Below, in pieces: positions 21,505-32,546 of a stretch of DNA of 64,000 bases. Within the stretch, counting starts at the first letter, position 1; every line of letters starts with the position of its first letter. The DNA comes from Echinarachnius parma (taxonomy: Eukaryota; Echinodermata; Echinoidea; Clypeasteroida; Echinarachniidae): the NCBI GenBank assembly GCA_037951105.1, contig JBAMJV010004279.1, positions 124,001 to 188,000 on the forward strand. Direction: 5' to 3'. The notes under the pieces were generated by a model, which worked only from the letters and a program-made list of their open reading frames with translations, was not told the DNA's origin and searched no databases. Made by a program: the position numbers and the translations under genes.

Positions 21505-22011
21505 TATAGTATATATTTGTAAATATGGATTGCATAATATTCATGAATTGTAAATGTATAAAAGTGCAATTGTCTAATTGTTTATGGTATGTCATTCTGC
21601 CTCTGATTATGTCTGAAGGCCCTAGTCCATAATGACTCCCATTATACTACTCAGGCTTTAGCAGAGTGAATAATGAGATTCCACTGGACTAGAATCAAAT
21701 AATTGTAAAATTGTACATTTATGTATAATGTATATGTAAAAGTATTATGTATATGTAAATGTCAATAATTTGTACATGTACAATCTACTTTATCTTGCTC
21801 GGTATGTATGTTATTCTTGCAGAGTATGGAAATATCATAAAGGATGTATTTCTTACATAATTAACTTTCAAAGAAATGTAATGAATTGTAAATGTATAAA
21901 GGTGCATTAATTGTCTACTTGTTATATTTATCATTTTGCCTCTGATAAAGATGCGCCCTTATTGACTGCACAGGCTTTTGCACAATGGAATTGATTTAGC
22001 AGTTTCATGAT

Positions 22012-22170
22012 ACAGTGGAACCTTGTTATAATGAGCACTGATATAACATGACAAGTATACAACAAAGTAAGTGTACCTGTCCAGTAAAAGTGCTTATTTC
22101 CCTGATATAACATAAACAAGGTAATGTTCACAGTCTCAAACTCCTTGTTATGAAGAGATTCCACTGCACT
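22012..22170. mobile_element. Short MITE, ACAGTGGAACCTTGTTATAA ends
   Basis: The left end ACAGTGGAACCTTGTTATAA is matched by a diverged inverse at the right (TTATGAAGAGATTCCACTGC). It is about 160 bp and non-coding. Confidence 0.45.
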
Positions 22171-22692
22171 AGAATCAAAGAAATGTCACGAATTGTATAT
22201 ATTCATACATGTACACTCTACTTTATCCTGCTCAGTACTGTTGTCAAGAAATGCTCTTGTAAAGAGTATGGACTATGCATATGAACGATTTATTATAACT
22301 CACTTTGTAAATATAGATTTCGTTATTCTTTTTTCAAAGAAATGTTATGAATTATAAATATGTAAAAGTGCATTATATTTTACATTCTGCCTGCGATTAT
22401 GATTCTGCTAGGATCAAAGGGTGTTGCACTTATTGACTTTCATTAAAGGCCTACTATCAAGGCTTCTACATAGTGGATTAGCAGTTTCATAATATGTTTT
22501 CTTTAACGAATTTCAAACAAAAGAAACCTATCACATCTTTCAGGTGACACTGAAAATAGACATAATCAGTATCAAGGATCTTTGAGAACTGGTACATTTC
22601 AGTATTCCTTATTCAGCATATGTCATTAAAGAAAGGCTATCTCATGTCACTAAAGAAAGAAATGCAACAATACTAATACCAGGAGTGTCACA

Positions 22693-22867
22693 CCATGGCC
22701 CCGATGCAGAAAGAGATACAATCGATTGTAAGTTGCAATTAATGGTAAGTCAGAAAATTTGCTTGCTTCATCCAACCAGATTTGTGCATTAAGAACACAT
22801 GATCCGGCTTACAATTACATGTAATTGTATTGTATCGATTGTATCTCTTTCTGCGACAGGGCCCATG
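22693..22867. mobile_element. MITE, GGGCCCCGTTGCAGAAAGAG family, copy 1
   Basis: The ends are inverted copies of a GCAGAAAGAGATACAATCGA segment. The right end reads TCGATTGTATCTCTTTCTGC then GACAGGGCCC. A better preserved copy is at 39286-39452. Confidence 0.75.
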
Positions 22868-22885
22868 ACAGACAAGTGTATGATA

Positions 22886-23100
22886 TAAGACTATTATTAT
22901 TATTATCATTGTTATTATCGTTAGTATTATTATGTTTATTATTAGTATTATTATAACTTATTATTATTGGTTATTGTTATTATTATTGATATTATTACTA
23001 TTACTAGATAATTCTTAGTATTTATTATTATCATTATTACTACTACAATCATTATTATTATTATTACTACTATTATAATGATTATTTTATAATTATTATT
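22886..23100 (+). repeat. (TTA)n/(ATT)n microsatellite
   Basis: About 215 bp of interrupted TTATTA and ATTATT repeats. Confidence 0.9.
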
Positions 23101-24480
23101 CAGGTTTAAGTTAGGAATTGTGTTAGGATAACAAATGTTTTGTTGGTTTATGACAAACTAATAGCTGAGTAATTAATTACCTTTGTAGCAAATGTCCTGG
23201 AACCACATTTCATGTGAACACAAATCAAGAAGTGCTCTGTCATGTGAACTGAAATATGTTACTGAATGAAATGTACAAAACAATGCAACTGAAGTCAAAC
23301 TAAACATGTAAAAAAGTATATTTACTCAACAGATAAGTAAGTTTCTTGTTATTTTATTATATATTAGTATGTCCTATATACACATTTGTGCCAATTTCTT
23401 GTTTTATACACATTGTAATGTTATTCTTAACAAGTCAGAATAGGAAATGTTCCTTCATACGAACTGAAATACTAAATAATGCAACTCGAAATCAAACCAA
23501 ACATTGAAAGAAGTTTATTATGTAACCAGTTATTTAAGTGCAGTAAGATTGATACTATTGTACTATGACATTCTGTATTATCAAGAAATTATGTACTATA
23601 GTAACATTTCTAGTTATATGTACAAATAATGTAAATGAAAGACATGTATGTTTTTGCACAACTGTGTATTACATTACCATCGGTTAACTTAAGCATTTGC
23701 ACAAACTTATAATGTGTATAAAAGATAGATCAAATATCTATCTTTTGAAGAATTCAAGCAAATTTCAATAGTTAAGTTTAGTTTGTTGCTATTGTATATA
23801 TTATCCAAACCCTCTGTACCATAACAACATTTGTGCCAATTTCTTTTTGTATTCAAATAAATGAAATATCATTATATATTTATATACAACTCTGTATTAT
23901 ATGCAACAAGCAATTGTTTATTTTATCATTATTATGTATTGTGTACAGTCATGTAGATAATAACTCCTTACCAGTCTATACAATATAAGCAGTCCATTAT
24001 AATTAGCCTTACACTTATCCCTTGAATTTCTTGGATATTACAGATCAGAAAAATACAAAAGTAAATTAAGTTTGGATCATGAATCACAAGATATCTAACC
24101 ACAATAATATGAAAAGATGATTCCCATGTGAAAAAAGGCACAAAACGTATTAAAATCATCATACCTCTGATAACCAAAGATCTTAGGATATCTGATATTT
24201 TAAGTAATTGTAGCACCATAAGGGAAGTATAATTCTGCATACAAAGAATTTTCCCACAGCATTGTTATCTTATCTCAATTTAACATGTTATTTTGTGCAG
24301 AAGCAAGCGTCTTTCATGGGCAAAATTATGTCAGTTTGGGGGAAATTTTCGAGCAAAATCATTTTGGGCAATGTTTTAGGGTAAAGTTGAATGTTTTGCT
24401 TGTCATCCGGTGAAATCGGGAAGAGAGATTTGGGCAAAATATCTCAGCCCCTGCAGAAATGGGCTCGTTCGTACGTGGTA
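23101..24480. other. AT-rich gene-free stretch
   Basis: No exon is visible. There is a diverged local duplication of about 215 bp (CATGTGAACTGAAATAtgTTAC at 23241 and CATACGAACTGAAATACTAA at 23457, with following sequence). The phrase TTTGTGCCAATTTCTT recurs at 23385 and 23829. Confidence 0.5.
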
Positions 24481-24498
24481 CACCCATGTCCGGTCCTG

Positions 24499-24576
24499 CC
24501 CCCCCCCCCCCCCCCCCTCCACTTCCATTCACAAACACACACACGCACAGATATCTCAACACCCCCCCCCCCCCCA

Positions 24577-24628
<52 letters not shown>

Positions 24629-24676
24629 ACACGCACGCACGCATATATCTCAACGCCCCCCCCCCCCCCCCCCCCA
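24499..24676 (+). repeat. (C)n and (CA)n microsatellites
   Basis: Three C-runs (24499-24517, 24562-24575, 24656-24675) bracket (AC)n/(CA)n tracts (24535-24550 and 24580-24636). Frames across them are low complexity on both strands. Confidence 0.95.
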
Positions 24677-24720
24677 CCAGCACCTTTACAGCACACATAG
24701 TTTACCATCGATATAAAATA

Positions 24721-25683
24721 TACTCCGCAAAAAAAGAAACTGGACACTTGTAGAGGTTGAAATATTTCATATTAATGTACGATAAAGTGTACATGATCAT
24801 ATATCAAATTAAAGGGAATTTAGTCCTCTACATACAGGGTATAACTTAAAGGTGTAATCGTTCATGCATGAAATGCCATGGTCAATTAACACTAGCAAGG
24901 TCTGTTTTCAAAAATAGCAAAACAATGGAGGACCACACTATTCGACTGAAATGATAGTAAGCGTTTCACTTAAAACAGGATGAGCGGGGCAAGTAAATTA
25001 TGACATTATTCAACTTTATTGTTATTAACAAAGTCTAGAAATACAAATTTGTCAATAAAACAGGGTCAGGTTATGAGAGCATTATCATACTGGTCTGTAT
25101 TACAGGCATGAAGCTTGTCTAATTCATGTGTCCCCTGCAATTTTAACCATAGTTACTGCCCAACTGTTTGACCAAGGGTGACTTCAGGTTTTGAAAATAT
25201 TTGGACTACGGTAGAATTCTTGAGAAGAATTTATACCATTTTCATGCTAAAATAAGGGCACAAACTGGTTTTGACTAATAAAGCTTTGCCATGGAATTCC
25301 CCATTTTGTTACTTTTGGATGAAAATAACACCTATAACGTTCACAATTTGTCTTCAATTATACTCTTTATTGAGATGAAGATAGAAAAGGTCACATTTGT
25401 AATGAAAAATTATGCCATCTCATGAATATAGCGTTTTAGATTATGCTTATCAACATTTATATGGTTGAGTGGATGTTCCATTTTTGCTATTTTTGAAAAC
25501 AGACCTTGGTGTGGTTAATTGACCGTGACAAGTCATGCATGAATGATTTCATCTGGATTTCACGCGAATATTGAAGAGGGTAATTTTATCTTTAATTTGA
25601 TATACAATATCATATATTTTATCGTTAATGAATACGAAATATTTGGTCTCATACAAGTGTCCAGTTTCTTTTTTTGCGGAGTA
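24721..25683. mobile_element. Tc1/mariner-type element, TACTCCGCAAAAAAAGAAAC ends
   Basis: The ends are TACTCCGCAAAAAAAGAAAC and its inverse, with TA on each side. Inverted homology extends through an AAGTGTcCAGTTTC block and reappears inside (CAAAAATAGCAAAA at 24914 against TTTTGCTATTTTTG at 25482). The 963 bp carry no transposase. The terminus resembles other TA-targeted marine-invertebrate elements. Confidence 0.75.
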
Positions 25684-25689
25684 TATATC

Positions 25690-26760
25690 GATGTAGTTTA
25701 CACGCTCCCTATTACTGGGCGGTAGATGGCGCCATTGAACGTGGATTAGAGAGCATGATCAACTTGGAGTCGTATGTCTGAAAAATGATATCTGTTGACC
25801 ATTATTGCTATATATTAATGCAAGTATGGAAAAAGCATGATTCAATATTTTATCATCAACGACATCATGATAAGTATATAAATGATGATGATGACGATGA
25901 TGATGGTGGTGATCAAAATGGATGATGATGGGGATGAGGGTGCATAATGATGATAAAAATGATGCAACGTTGGTGGTGGTGATGATGAATCATTTGCAGT
26001 AATATTCCCTGAATAAACTTGGTCATCTTAATCATAGGGCGTCGATTCTTCGCATTCTTCTCATTCCGATCATCTTCGGCAAGGGGTGATAATACAGGCC
26101 ACCCCTACCCCACTTCAAAAATTGGGGGATAAATCTCATCCCCCCCCCCCCCCCCCCCTCTCCCCCGAGATCGACGCCCATGATCTTAATATTTAAAACT
26201 TCATTTCAAACACATTCACACACATTGTAAATTCTCTTGTTGACGCACAAAACAAAACACAACCAAAACTGTTACACGATCCCTATAAATGGGCGGTATT
26301 TAGCGCTATTGTACGTGCATGGAGAGCAGGATCGTGCCGTATGATAATATGGTGATGGTGATAATGATGACGGTGATGATGGTGCATGATGATGATATGA
26401 TGTTGATGATGATGATAATGATGATGTTGATGACGATAATGAAGCATTTGCATTTGCAGCTTCAACATATTAGATACGTGATCATCTTAATATTAAAACA
26501 AAATGATATTTAAACATTGATGATTGACATGTATGATGAATGAAATCTGTTGACCATTGCTATCAGATAGTAATGCACGTGTGGAAAAGCAAGATTATCA
26601 ACTTAATACAACACAGGATCATCATCGTCATTACCATCAACGACATTATAATCATGATCATCATGATGATAATGACAATAATGATGTTAATGATGATGAT
26701 GCTGATAATGAAGACAATGATGGATGTGAGTTGTGGCTTGTATATCATATCGCATTCAAT
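25690..26760 (+). repeat. Diverged 820-bp tandem duplication rich in (GAT)n
   Basis: The block starting CTCCCTATTACTGGGCGGTAG at 25706 reappears at 26278 (ATCCCTATAAATGGGCGGTA), and TGTTGACCATTATTGCTATA at 25794 reappears at 26547. Each unit carries interrupted GAT/ATG repeats (25887-25990, 26340-26440, 26640-26720). Confidence 0.7.
26036..26179. mobile_element. Small MITE with GGGCGTCGAT ends and a C-run
   Basis: GGGCGTCGAT at 26037 is matched by ATCGACGCCC at 26169-26178. The body holds a C-run of about 20 at 26138. No target duplication could be fixed. Confidence 0.5.
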
Positions 26761-27917
26761 CTTGGCTTGACACAAAATAAAGATAATAAACAAGCGTCGA
26801 CTCACTATATTTTGCAAACATAAATATAATTTATTGGTGTAAATTGCACTTTTCTGGTGACATATGAAAAAGTTGCATTTCTTTTTCTTTTGGGCCCTGA
26901 TTAAAATCAAATGTTGGTGATCAGTTTGGTGCATGGTAAGATTGGACGAGGTAACGAAGAGGTCTTATTCATAAGATTACAGATTGGCAATATCATTATC
27001 ATGCTTATTGCACCGTGTACCGGGCGCAGAATTGACATGAATGTAGTGAAAGAGGGCGTCCTTGCTCTCTGCTTTTCGCCTGGACTCCAACCTAGTATGC
27101 ACATGCCGATCGCATTATGGACATCCTGTCTAATGAGCTGAGTGAGAACTTGAAATTATGAGTGACGTTATAATGATTGTTATCACTTTGTCGGAGGCCA
27201 GACCAACATGATTACTCATGCGTGCACTGTATACAATGTCTTGGTTTGTATCATATCCCATGGCTGTCATATCATCCAGTGGCTATCATAATCATGTCAG
27301 TGGCTGTATAGACTTATAGTGGTCTCATCACAATCCCTTTGACATGGTAAGCTTTTTAGACGATGTCAGTGGCTGTGTGTTAGTAGGCCTATTGGTTTGT
27401 ATCATCCTAATATATCAGTGGCTCTCTCATACTCAGGATTCACTCATCCCGAATCTGTGACGTGTTGATGTAATCACAAGGTCATCAATGGGCCCGTTAT
27501 GTATTTTCCCGGGGTGTTTTCTCAAGTTTTAACAATAATTCTTAGACTCTATAGAGTTATTCGCAAATATATTGAAGGCCAACATGAAATATGATGTGTT
27601 AGTGGAAGAAACACATGGTGCCTGGCTATATGCATCTTCAGTTCTTTGGCGGGCTAAGCTCTCGTGTTGGAAACGTCCATGCACACATCATCATAAACAT
27701 GATGGTTTCTGACCTCGACTTTCACCTTACTTGGGTCAAGCATGACACTCCTTGAGGATTTTGTTGTTTAACCAATCGGTATTTTGTCGGTCGAGCAATG
27801 TCACGGAATAAACTTTCTATTCTTATGGAAACAAAATATCACCGAGTCTTAATGCCACCTCAAGGAGTGAAGTGTCAGGAGGGAGGGGGGGGGGGGGGGG
27901 GGGGGGGGCAACGCCCC
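26761..27917. other. Gene-free stretch downstream of the minus-strand gene
   Basis: No exon is supported. Several copies of 'CAGTGGCTgT' with 'ATCAT' spacing (27270-27430) form a loose low-copy repeat. A G-run of about 22 at 27884-27907 lies just past the stop codon of the minus-strand gene, within its probable 3' untranslated region. No clear AATAAA signal for that gene was found on the minus strand. Confidence 0.45.
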
Positions 27918-28508
27918 CTAGGCCTCTTGAATAAACATAGTCACACGGACAATGGTATAGAAGAAGAAGGCCGCCACAAACTCCGTGGATGTGACGTCGA
28001 GGTCCTTGTAGATGACGACGCGGCAATGCCATGATGTCGGGAGCATGGTCACGAGGTCGGTTGCCCCGATGCACACGGCAGTGACCACCAACCAGAAGAT
28101 GTCGACCAGGAGGACTTTGACGGTGACGCCCGGTATATGGTTGTCAATCAGGCCGCGTTGATAAAAAGGAGTAGGTTGGTGCTGCATACGAATGGGCTCA
28201 CGGTCACTGCGCTGGTGGTGCGGCACCGGTTCATGATCACCATGACTCGTGATCGTTTGCGCAGCTGCCAGCATAGCTCGGCTCATGCTCCTGGTGATCA
28301 TACATGATGGTGATGATGATCTCGTGCCCAATGTCGAGCCGGATGATGACCACGCTGCTTTCCTCGGTCTGCCACGACGCCTTGCAATTGGTGGCTGAGG
28401 AGGAGGACCTGGTGGACTAGGAGGTAGATAAGGGGATGATTCATGGGACGATGTCATATTCTGTCCATAGTCGCCCGCGCCATCAGTCATTCGAGACTGA
28501 GAGAGACC
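27918..28508 (-). CDS. Unrecognised membrane protein, exon 3 (C-terminal)
   Basis: The last and largest exon runs from a good 3' splice site (TTTTACACTACAG, phase 0) to a stop at 27918 and encodes 196 residues. It opens with a Ser/Pro-rich segment. A basic RRRGRPRKAAW stretch follows, whose RGRP core is the AT-hook signature. Next come a Ser/Arg-rich and a His/Gln-rich part, and two long hydrophobic segments near the end: VKVLLVDIFWLVVTAVCIGA and EFVAAFFFYTIVRVTMFI. I do not recognise the family. The basic cluster may be a cytoplasmic positive-inside loop rather than a true AT-hook. Together with the two upstream exons it makes a 257-residue protein. Confidence 0.65.
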   Translation of the reverse strand, partial: GLSQSRMTDGAGDYGQNMTSSHESSPYLPPSPPGPPPQPPIARRRGRPRKAAWSSSGSTLGTRSSSPSCMITRSMSRAMLAAAQTITSHGDHEPVPHHQRSDREPIRMQHQPTPFYQRGLIDNHIPGVTVKVLLVDIFWLVVTAVCIGATDLVTMLPTSWHCRVVIYKDLDVTSTEFVAAFFFYTIVRVTMFIQEA

Positions 28509-28918
28509 CTGTAGTGTAAAACAAAAATCATATATATATAATTAGGGAAATAGTGTGTGATACTTTCTTGTTTATTTAACTTGTAACATATTTCATGCAT
28601 GGAATAGAGAATATTAAAGTTTAAATTCAACTTTAAATTTCAATTGCGTTAACAAGCACAAGCAGCCGATAATGTTGTGAATACTTTTGTTGATGCAATA
28701 AGCAATAAGGTGTATTCATTGTTTTGTAGAATGTATTTTTTAAATTCCTAACATTACGTACAGTGGAACATTTGGAGAGTTCATTTGAAGTTTTGTGCTA
28801 TGGAGATAATCGAGCATAAAAATGAGTGAGGTGTTGAATTTGACTTGAAGGAAATAAGTAAAGGACGGAATACAAAGTAACTAAAATAAAGTTAAAATAA
28901 AACTTAGAGCGTACTCAC

Positions 28919-29050
28919 AGAGTAAGTCCAGCCAAATCTAGTCGATGTCCACTTCACGAGTTGAAGTGAAACCCAGAGACCGAACGTGACCATGATGAAG
29001 GCATCTAAGATCACGTTTGAGTCCGCGCTCGGTATCAGAGTGCCCAACAC
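28919..29050 (-). CDS. Unrecognised membrane protein, exon 2
   Basis: Forty-four codons, phase 0 at both ends. They begin VLGTLIPSADSNVILDAFIM and contain one hydrophobic span (ILDAFIMVTFGLWVSLQLV) followed by KWTSTRFGWTYS. The donor is TACTCT|GTGAGTAC, close to consensus. The acceptor is inferred at CCGCGAAG|GTG. It is preceded by a very long pyrimidine tract, the (TTC)n repeat at 29101-29401. The exact acceptor is the weakest point of the model. Confidence 0.6.
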
Positions 29051-29100
29051 CTTCGCGGAGAAGGTAAATGAAGGAGGGTGTGAAAAGGTGAAAAGGAAGA

Positions 29101-29401
29101 GAAGGGTGAAGAGGAGAAGAAGGAGAAGGAGAAGTAGAAGGAGGAGAAGGAGAATGAGAATGAGAATGAGAAGAAGAAGAAGAAGAAGAAGAAGAAGAAG
29201 AAGAAGAAGAAGAAGAAGAAGAAGAAGAAGAAGAAGAAAAAGAAGGAAAAGTAAAAGTAGAAGAAGAAGAAGAAGAAGAAGAAGAAGAAGAAGAAGAAGA
29301 AGAAGAAGAAGAAGAAGAAGAAGAAGAAGAAGAAGAAGAAGAAGAAGAAGAAGAAGAAGAAGAAGAAGAAGAAGAAGAAGAAGAAGAAGAAGAAGAAGAA
29401 G
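29101..29401 (+). repeat. (GAA)n array, pyrimidine tract for exon 2 on minus strand
   Basis: Almost 300 bp are purine only on the plus strand; from 29170 to 29401 it is nearly pure GAA/AGA with one short interruption near 29238-29262. On the minus strand this is (TTC)n, ending about 50 bp before the 3' splice site of exon 2. Very long Leu, Ser or Arg frames across it are artefacts of the triplet. Confidence 0.95.
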
Positions 29402-29808
29402 GTTTGAATAATTGGTGCCAGAATTGCAGCGGATATACCACAAATAATAATAATGTAAATGTAATAAACAAAGTAATGTAGGCTACATTAATGAGATGCG
29501 GGATTATATCATTTAACTTTTTGTTAGTTTATTAAAATGCAAATTGATTTTCATTAAATAAATCGATACAAACGAATACAAGGAAACAAAGGCGAACATT
29601 GTTAGACTGAGAAGAAACAGCAAATAAAATTTTAAAATATCATTATTTCGACTTCTAAAGTATGATAAGTTTGTCTATTTTTTTTGTATTTACCATAATG
29701 GCAATATGCTAATAACAAGAATGTTAAGTAAAAAGGAAAGGTGTTTATGAGTTATTTTAACCTTTATACATTATTTCCCCTGTATATGTCAAGTCAAACT
29801 AAACTAAC

Positions 29809-29859
29809 CTGTCTAGGCAAGATAAGGCACATGAAGAAGGCAAAAAGCCAGCGATCCAT
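29809..29859 (-). CDS. Unrecognised membrane protein, exon 1 (start)
   Basis: The exon encodes MDRWLFAFFMCLILPRQ, 17 codons in phase 0, ending CAG|GTTAGT. The hydrophobic core looks like a signal peptide or signal anchor, so the first step for this protein is probably insertion into the endoplasmic reticulum membrane. The start was chosen because a TATA box lies exactly 100 bp upstream and the phase matches exon 2. A stop (TAG) precedes the ATG in frame. Confidence 0.55.
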
Positions 29860-29958
29860 AACTGAATATTAGCTAGGAAATTTGCAAAGCAAATAAGACA
29901 ATCCGTAAGATATCTCGAAAGAAATATACGTAATCTAAAAACTAAACAAATACACTTG

Positions 29959-29967
29959 CTTTATATA
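29959..29967 (-). promoter_or_regulatory. TATA box of the minus-strand membrane-protein gene
   Basis: TATATAAAG on the minus strand, 100 bp before the proposed ATG, leaving room for a 5' leader of about 70 bases. The DNA just upstream (29985-30040) is the most CpG-rich part of the neighbourhood. Confidence 0.5.
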
Positions 29968-30098
29968 GTTTTTTGATCCCTGGCCGTTGCTATGAAAGCG
30001 CGGATTGCAGAAGCGCGCGTTCAACAATGGAGCATTATTGCGTCATAAGTTAATAATAATTTATTAGAAATAAAATGTAAATATTTAGTGGTTGTTAA

Positions 30099-30801
30099 CG
30101 GAATAGTTGAGTATTGGTCAAACTTAACTTTAGTAATCAAACCTGCACCATTACGGTACAAAATAATAGTTATAACTTCACCATGCTCGAAAAGTATACG
30201 CAATTACAAACGACTAAGTAAAACCCCTGTTATCATTCAAAAAGAGCCGTTACAACTCAACAGGGGCGGATCTAGCTTTTTGCTAAGGGGGGGGGGGGGG
30301 GGTTGACCCAATGGCGTTTTTTCTATGCACATCACATTTACACTTGGCAGCCCAAGGGGGGGGGGGGGGGGGTTAAACCCCCTAACCCCCCCCCCCCCCC
30401 CCCCCGTAGATCCGCGCCTGCTCAAGAGGGCGCTCTCTAAAAAAAAAAAAATGGTTTTAGCCATTTTTCATACAAAATTGTGCATTTAATGTTTTGTTAA
30501 AATAATGATTCAATAGAGATATCATCAACAACTTAATAAAAAACCTATTCAGATTGTTTATAAGTAATCTTTAAGCATTTTTATAATTTTTTCTAAAAAT
30601 TCAAAATATCCCCCGGTGAAGAATTTTTTAATACAAATATGTTTATGGATATTTCAGCCGTTTCTGAACCAACTTTGTTCAAATAAAGTTTATTCTGTCA
30701 TTAAAATTGTTTGTTCTTTGAAATTTGACAGTCAGTTTCTCATTATCTCACAAAAAAATATTTTGTGAAGTGCCCCCCTATACCAACACTCAACTATCCC
30801 T
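30099..30801. mobile_element. TTAA-target MITE family A, copy 3, with nested insertion
   Basis: It is flanked by TTAA (30095-30098 and 30802-30805), with the ends GGAATAGTTGAGTATTGGTC and CCAACACTCAACTATCCCT. Its interior matches 33226-33380 in reverse. A second element of about 160 bp (30259-30419, ends CAGGGGCGGATCTA / TAGATCCGCGCCTG, three G/C-runs) is inserted with the short direct repeat CTCAA on both sides. Confidence 0.75.
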
Positions 30802-30805
30802 TTAA

Positions 30806-32542
30806 CAAAACAACAAAAAAGAAGAACGGAAAAGAACAGACCTACATATTCGAATGATTTGTATTATAAAATATTAAACGTTATAGTTTATGACAAAATT
30901 ATTTTACTTTCGTTGCCCATGTGTCGTTATGAATGAGCAGATAGTGCCGAAATAAAGCAAACATGTAACTTATAGAAAGACTCAAGTTTTTGTCCAATTT
31001 TTGTATTTACTATACCGGAGGACGCAATGCGATCTTTTGTACGAAGGTCGAGCTAGGAAATCGCCATTTGGTCAGTGGCGAGTTTCCTCCTCTGTGATTG
31101 GTCAAAAGTTTTGCCGTGGCTAGCCAACCGACCGGCCGATGCAGCGTGCTAGCCCCTGGAGGCGAGGTTGCGATTGGCCCGAGGAGGTCGGCGAAAAGGT
31201 ACGACCCGGAAAACCATATTGAATGGGGTCAAATTACGCGATTTGTAATGTAAACTTTATGGAGCCGCTACCGCTGCAGATTTAGCGAAAAGATGGAGCG
31301 GAAGGGAGGACAAAGGCACGTTTCACCGCCGATATGATCAAAATTCTGCTTAGCTGGTAGAAATTAAAGGTAATTTCTGTTTGAGTGTGAGACCCATGCA
31401 TGTAGTGATTGTGAAAACGGAGGAATATGTTAGCATAAACAGGAATTATACCGTGAGATTTCAGAGGGTGCATTCACTTTCTCTAACTTGGTTTCGGCTT
31501 CTCGCCGCACACATGTATGCATGCATAGGGAGCTTAGCGTTGCGCTGCACTGGCATGCATCACATGAGCTGACTGGATGGGGGGAGGCGGAGCTGTGCAT
31601 GCGGGTATGTTGCGGCTGCCGACATAGTAAACTGCTTATTATTATCAGTGGAGTGAGCTAGGCACCTGTACCACAACATAACACTTGTTTGTGATGTACG
31701 TTTTAACTTGTGATTTTGCCTCATTCATTCGACTTGGATCTTACTAGTGATTTCAAATTATTTTGTGTCATTGTTTATTATATATGATCTAGTTTCTAGC
31801 TGTTTGTGGAATGTATGTGGCCTTGTGTGGGAAATTCAATTATGTTTTTACACTCGGCGAACAGAAACACATTTATTATAAATTAAACCTGTTTTTGCAC
31901 CAATTTTCATGTTGGATGACTGATGTGATTGTTAACGTTAAGTAACGGTGAGCAACTTTTCTTTTTAAAATTGTGAATAACTTTCTTTTATTTTTGAGAC
32001 ATGTGAATTGTGATTGTGAAATATGGTAAGAAATTAAATTATGATTACAAAAGTGTATTTAAAGGTAAAGGCCAGTTTTGGAAACGCCCCCCTCGCAAAA
32101 AAATGAAATGGAAGCTCTTATTACTAATAATGTGAAAGAATATAATTGTACTAATATAGGATTATCCAAATTTGGCCAAGAAACCGCCTACTAATTGATA
32201 TATTTGCAAAATTATAACTTGATCTGCTGCAGATAGAGATCGCCAACTCCGGAATCACCCATACGCTACGTACAATGACCACGTGCGAGTACACGAGGTG
32301 TTTGTTTTTACGGGCTTGTCCCCAGCTTGTCGATATCTCCCCCAGCGCTAGCGGCGTGGACAGGTCCGAACTGGCAGTGGATTTATAAATTTCACAAGCG
32401 GATATTGGATTTCTTCCGATATTTCTGTATTTAACGATGCTTAGGTTCCGATTTTAACACACAAGCCCTATTTCAATACTTATTCAACAATAATGATCAA
32501 TATAGATGTATTCGGCTTCTTTCCCAAAACTGGAATTCATCT
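30806..32542. other. Gene-free stretch with a CpG-richer, promoter-like part
   Basis: 31020-31370 is clearly richer in CpG than its surroundings. It contains two inverted CCAAT motifs (GATTGGTCA at 31097, GATTGGCCC at 31172) and a CCATATTGAATGG segment. It ends with an AAG|GTAATT donor-like site at 31368. It could be the promoter and non-coding first exon of the PRDM9-like gene 5.6 kb downstream, but nothing proves this. The remainder has no recognisable feature. Confidence 0.3.
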
Positions 32543-32546
32543 TTAA

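Larger units (their letters stand above)
19262..22500 (+). repeat. Decayed tandem repeat array downstream of TTC12
   Basis: Four diverged copies of a unit of several hundred bp can be followed: the landmark 'ATGAATTgTAAATaTgTAAAAGTGCAtT' occurs near 19276, 21541, 21880 and 22346. A second landmark, 'TTTATCCTGCTCaGTAcT', occurs near 20033 (partial), 20833, 21788 and 22211. Third parts of the unit ('TTATtgACT…AGTGGAT') follow in the same order. Other elements are inserted between copies. It may be duplicated 3' untranslated or intron sequence of TTC12. Confidence 0.55.

Noticed and set aside
24359-24753. His/Thr/Pro and Val/Cys/Gly repeat frames
   Set aside because: They result from (CA)n and C-run microsatellites.
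28904-29471. Very long Leu-, Ser- and Arg-only open frames on both strands
   Set aside because: They are the three reading frames of the (GAA)n/(TTC)n array; only the non-repetitive end (28919-29050, minus) shows splice sites and a protein-like sequence.
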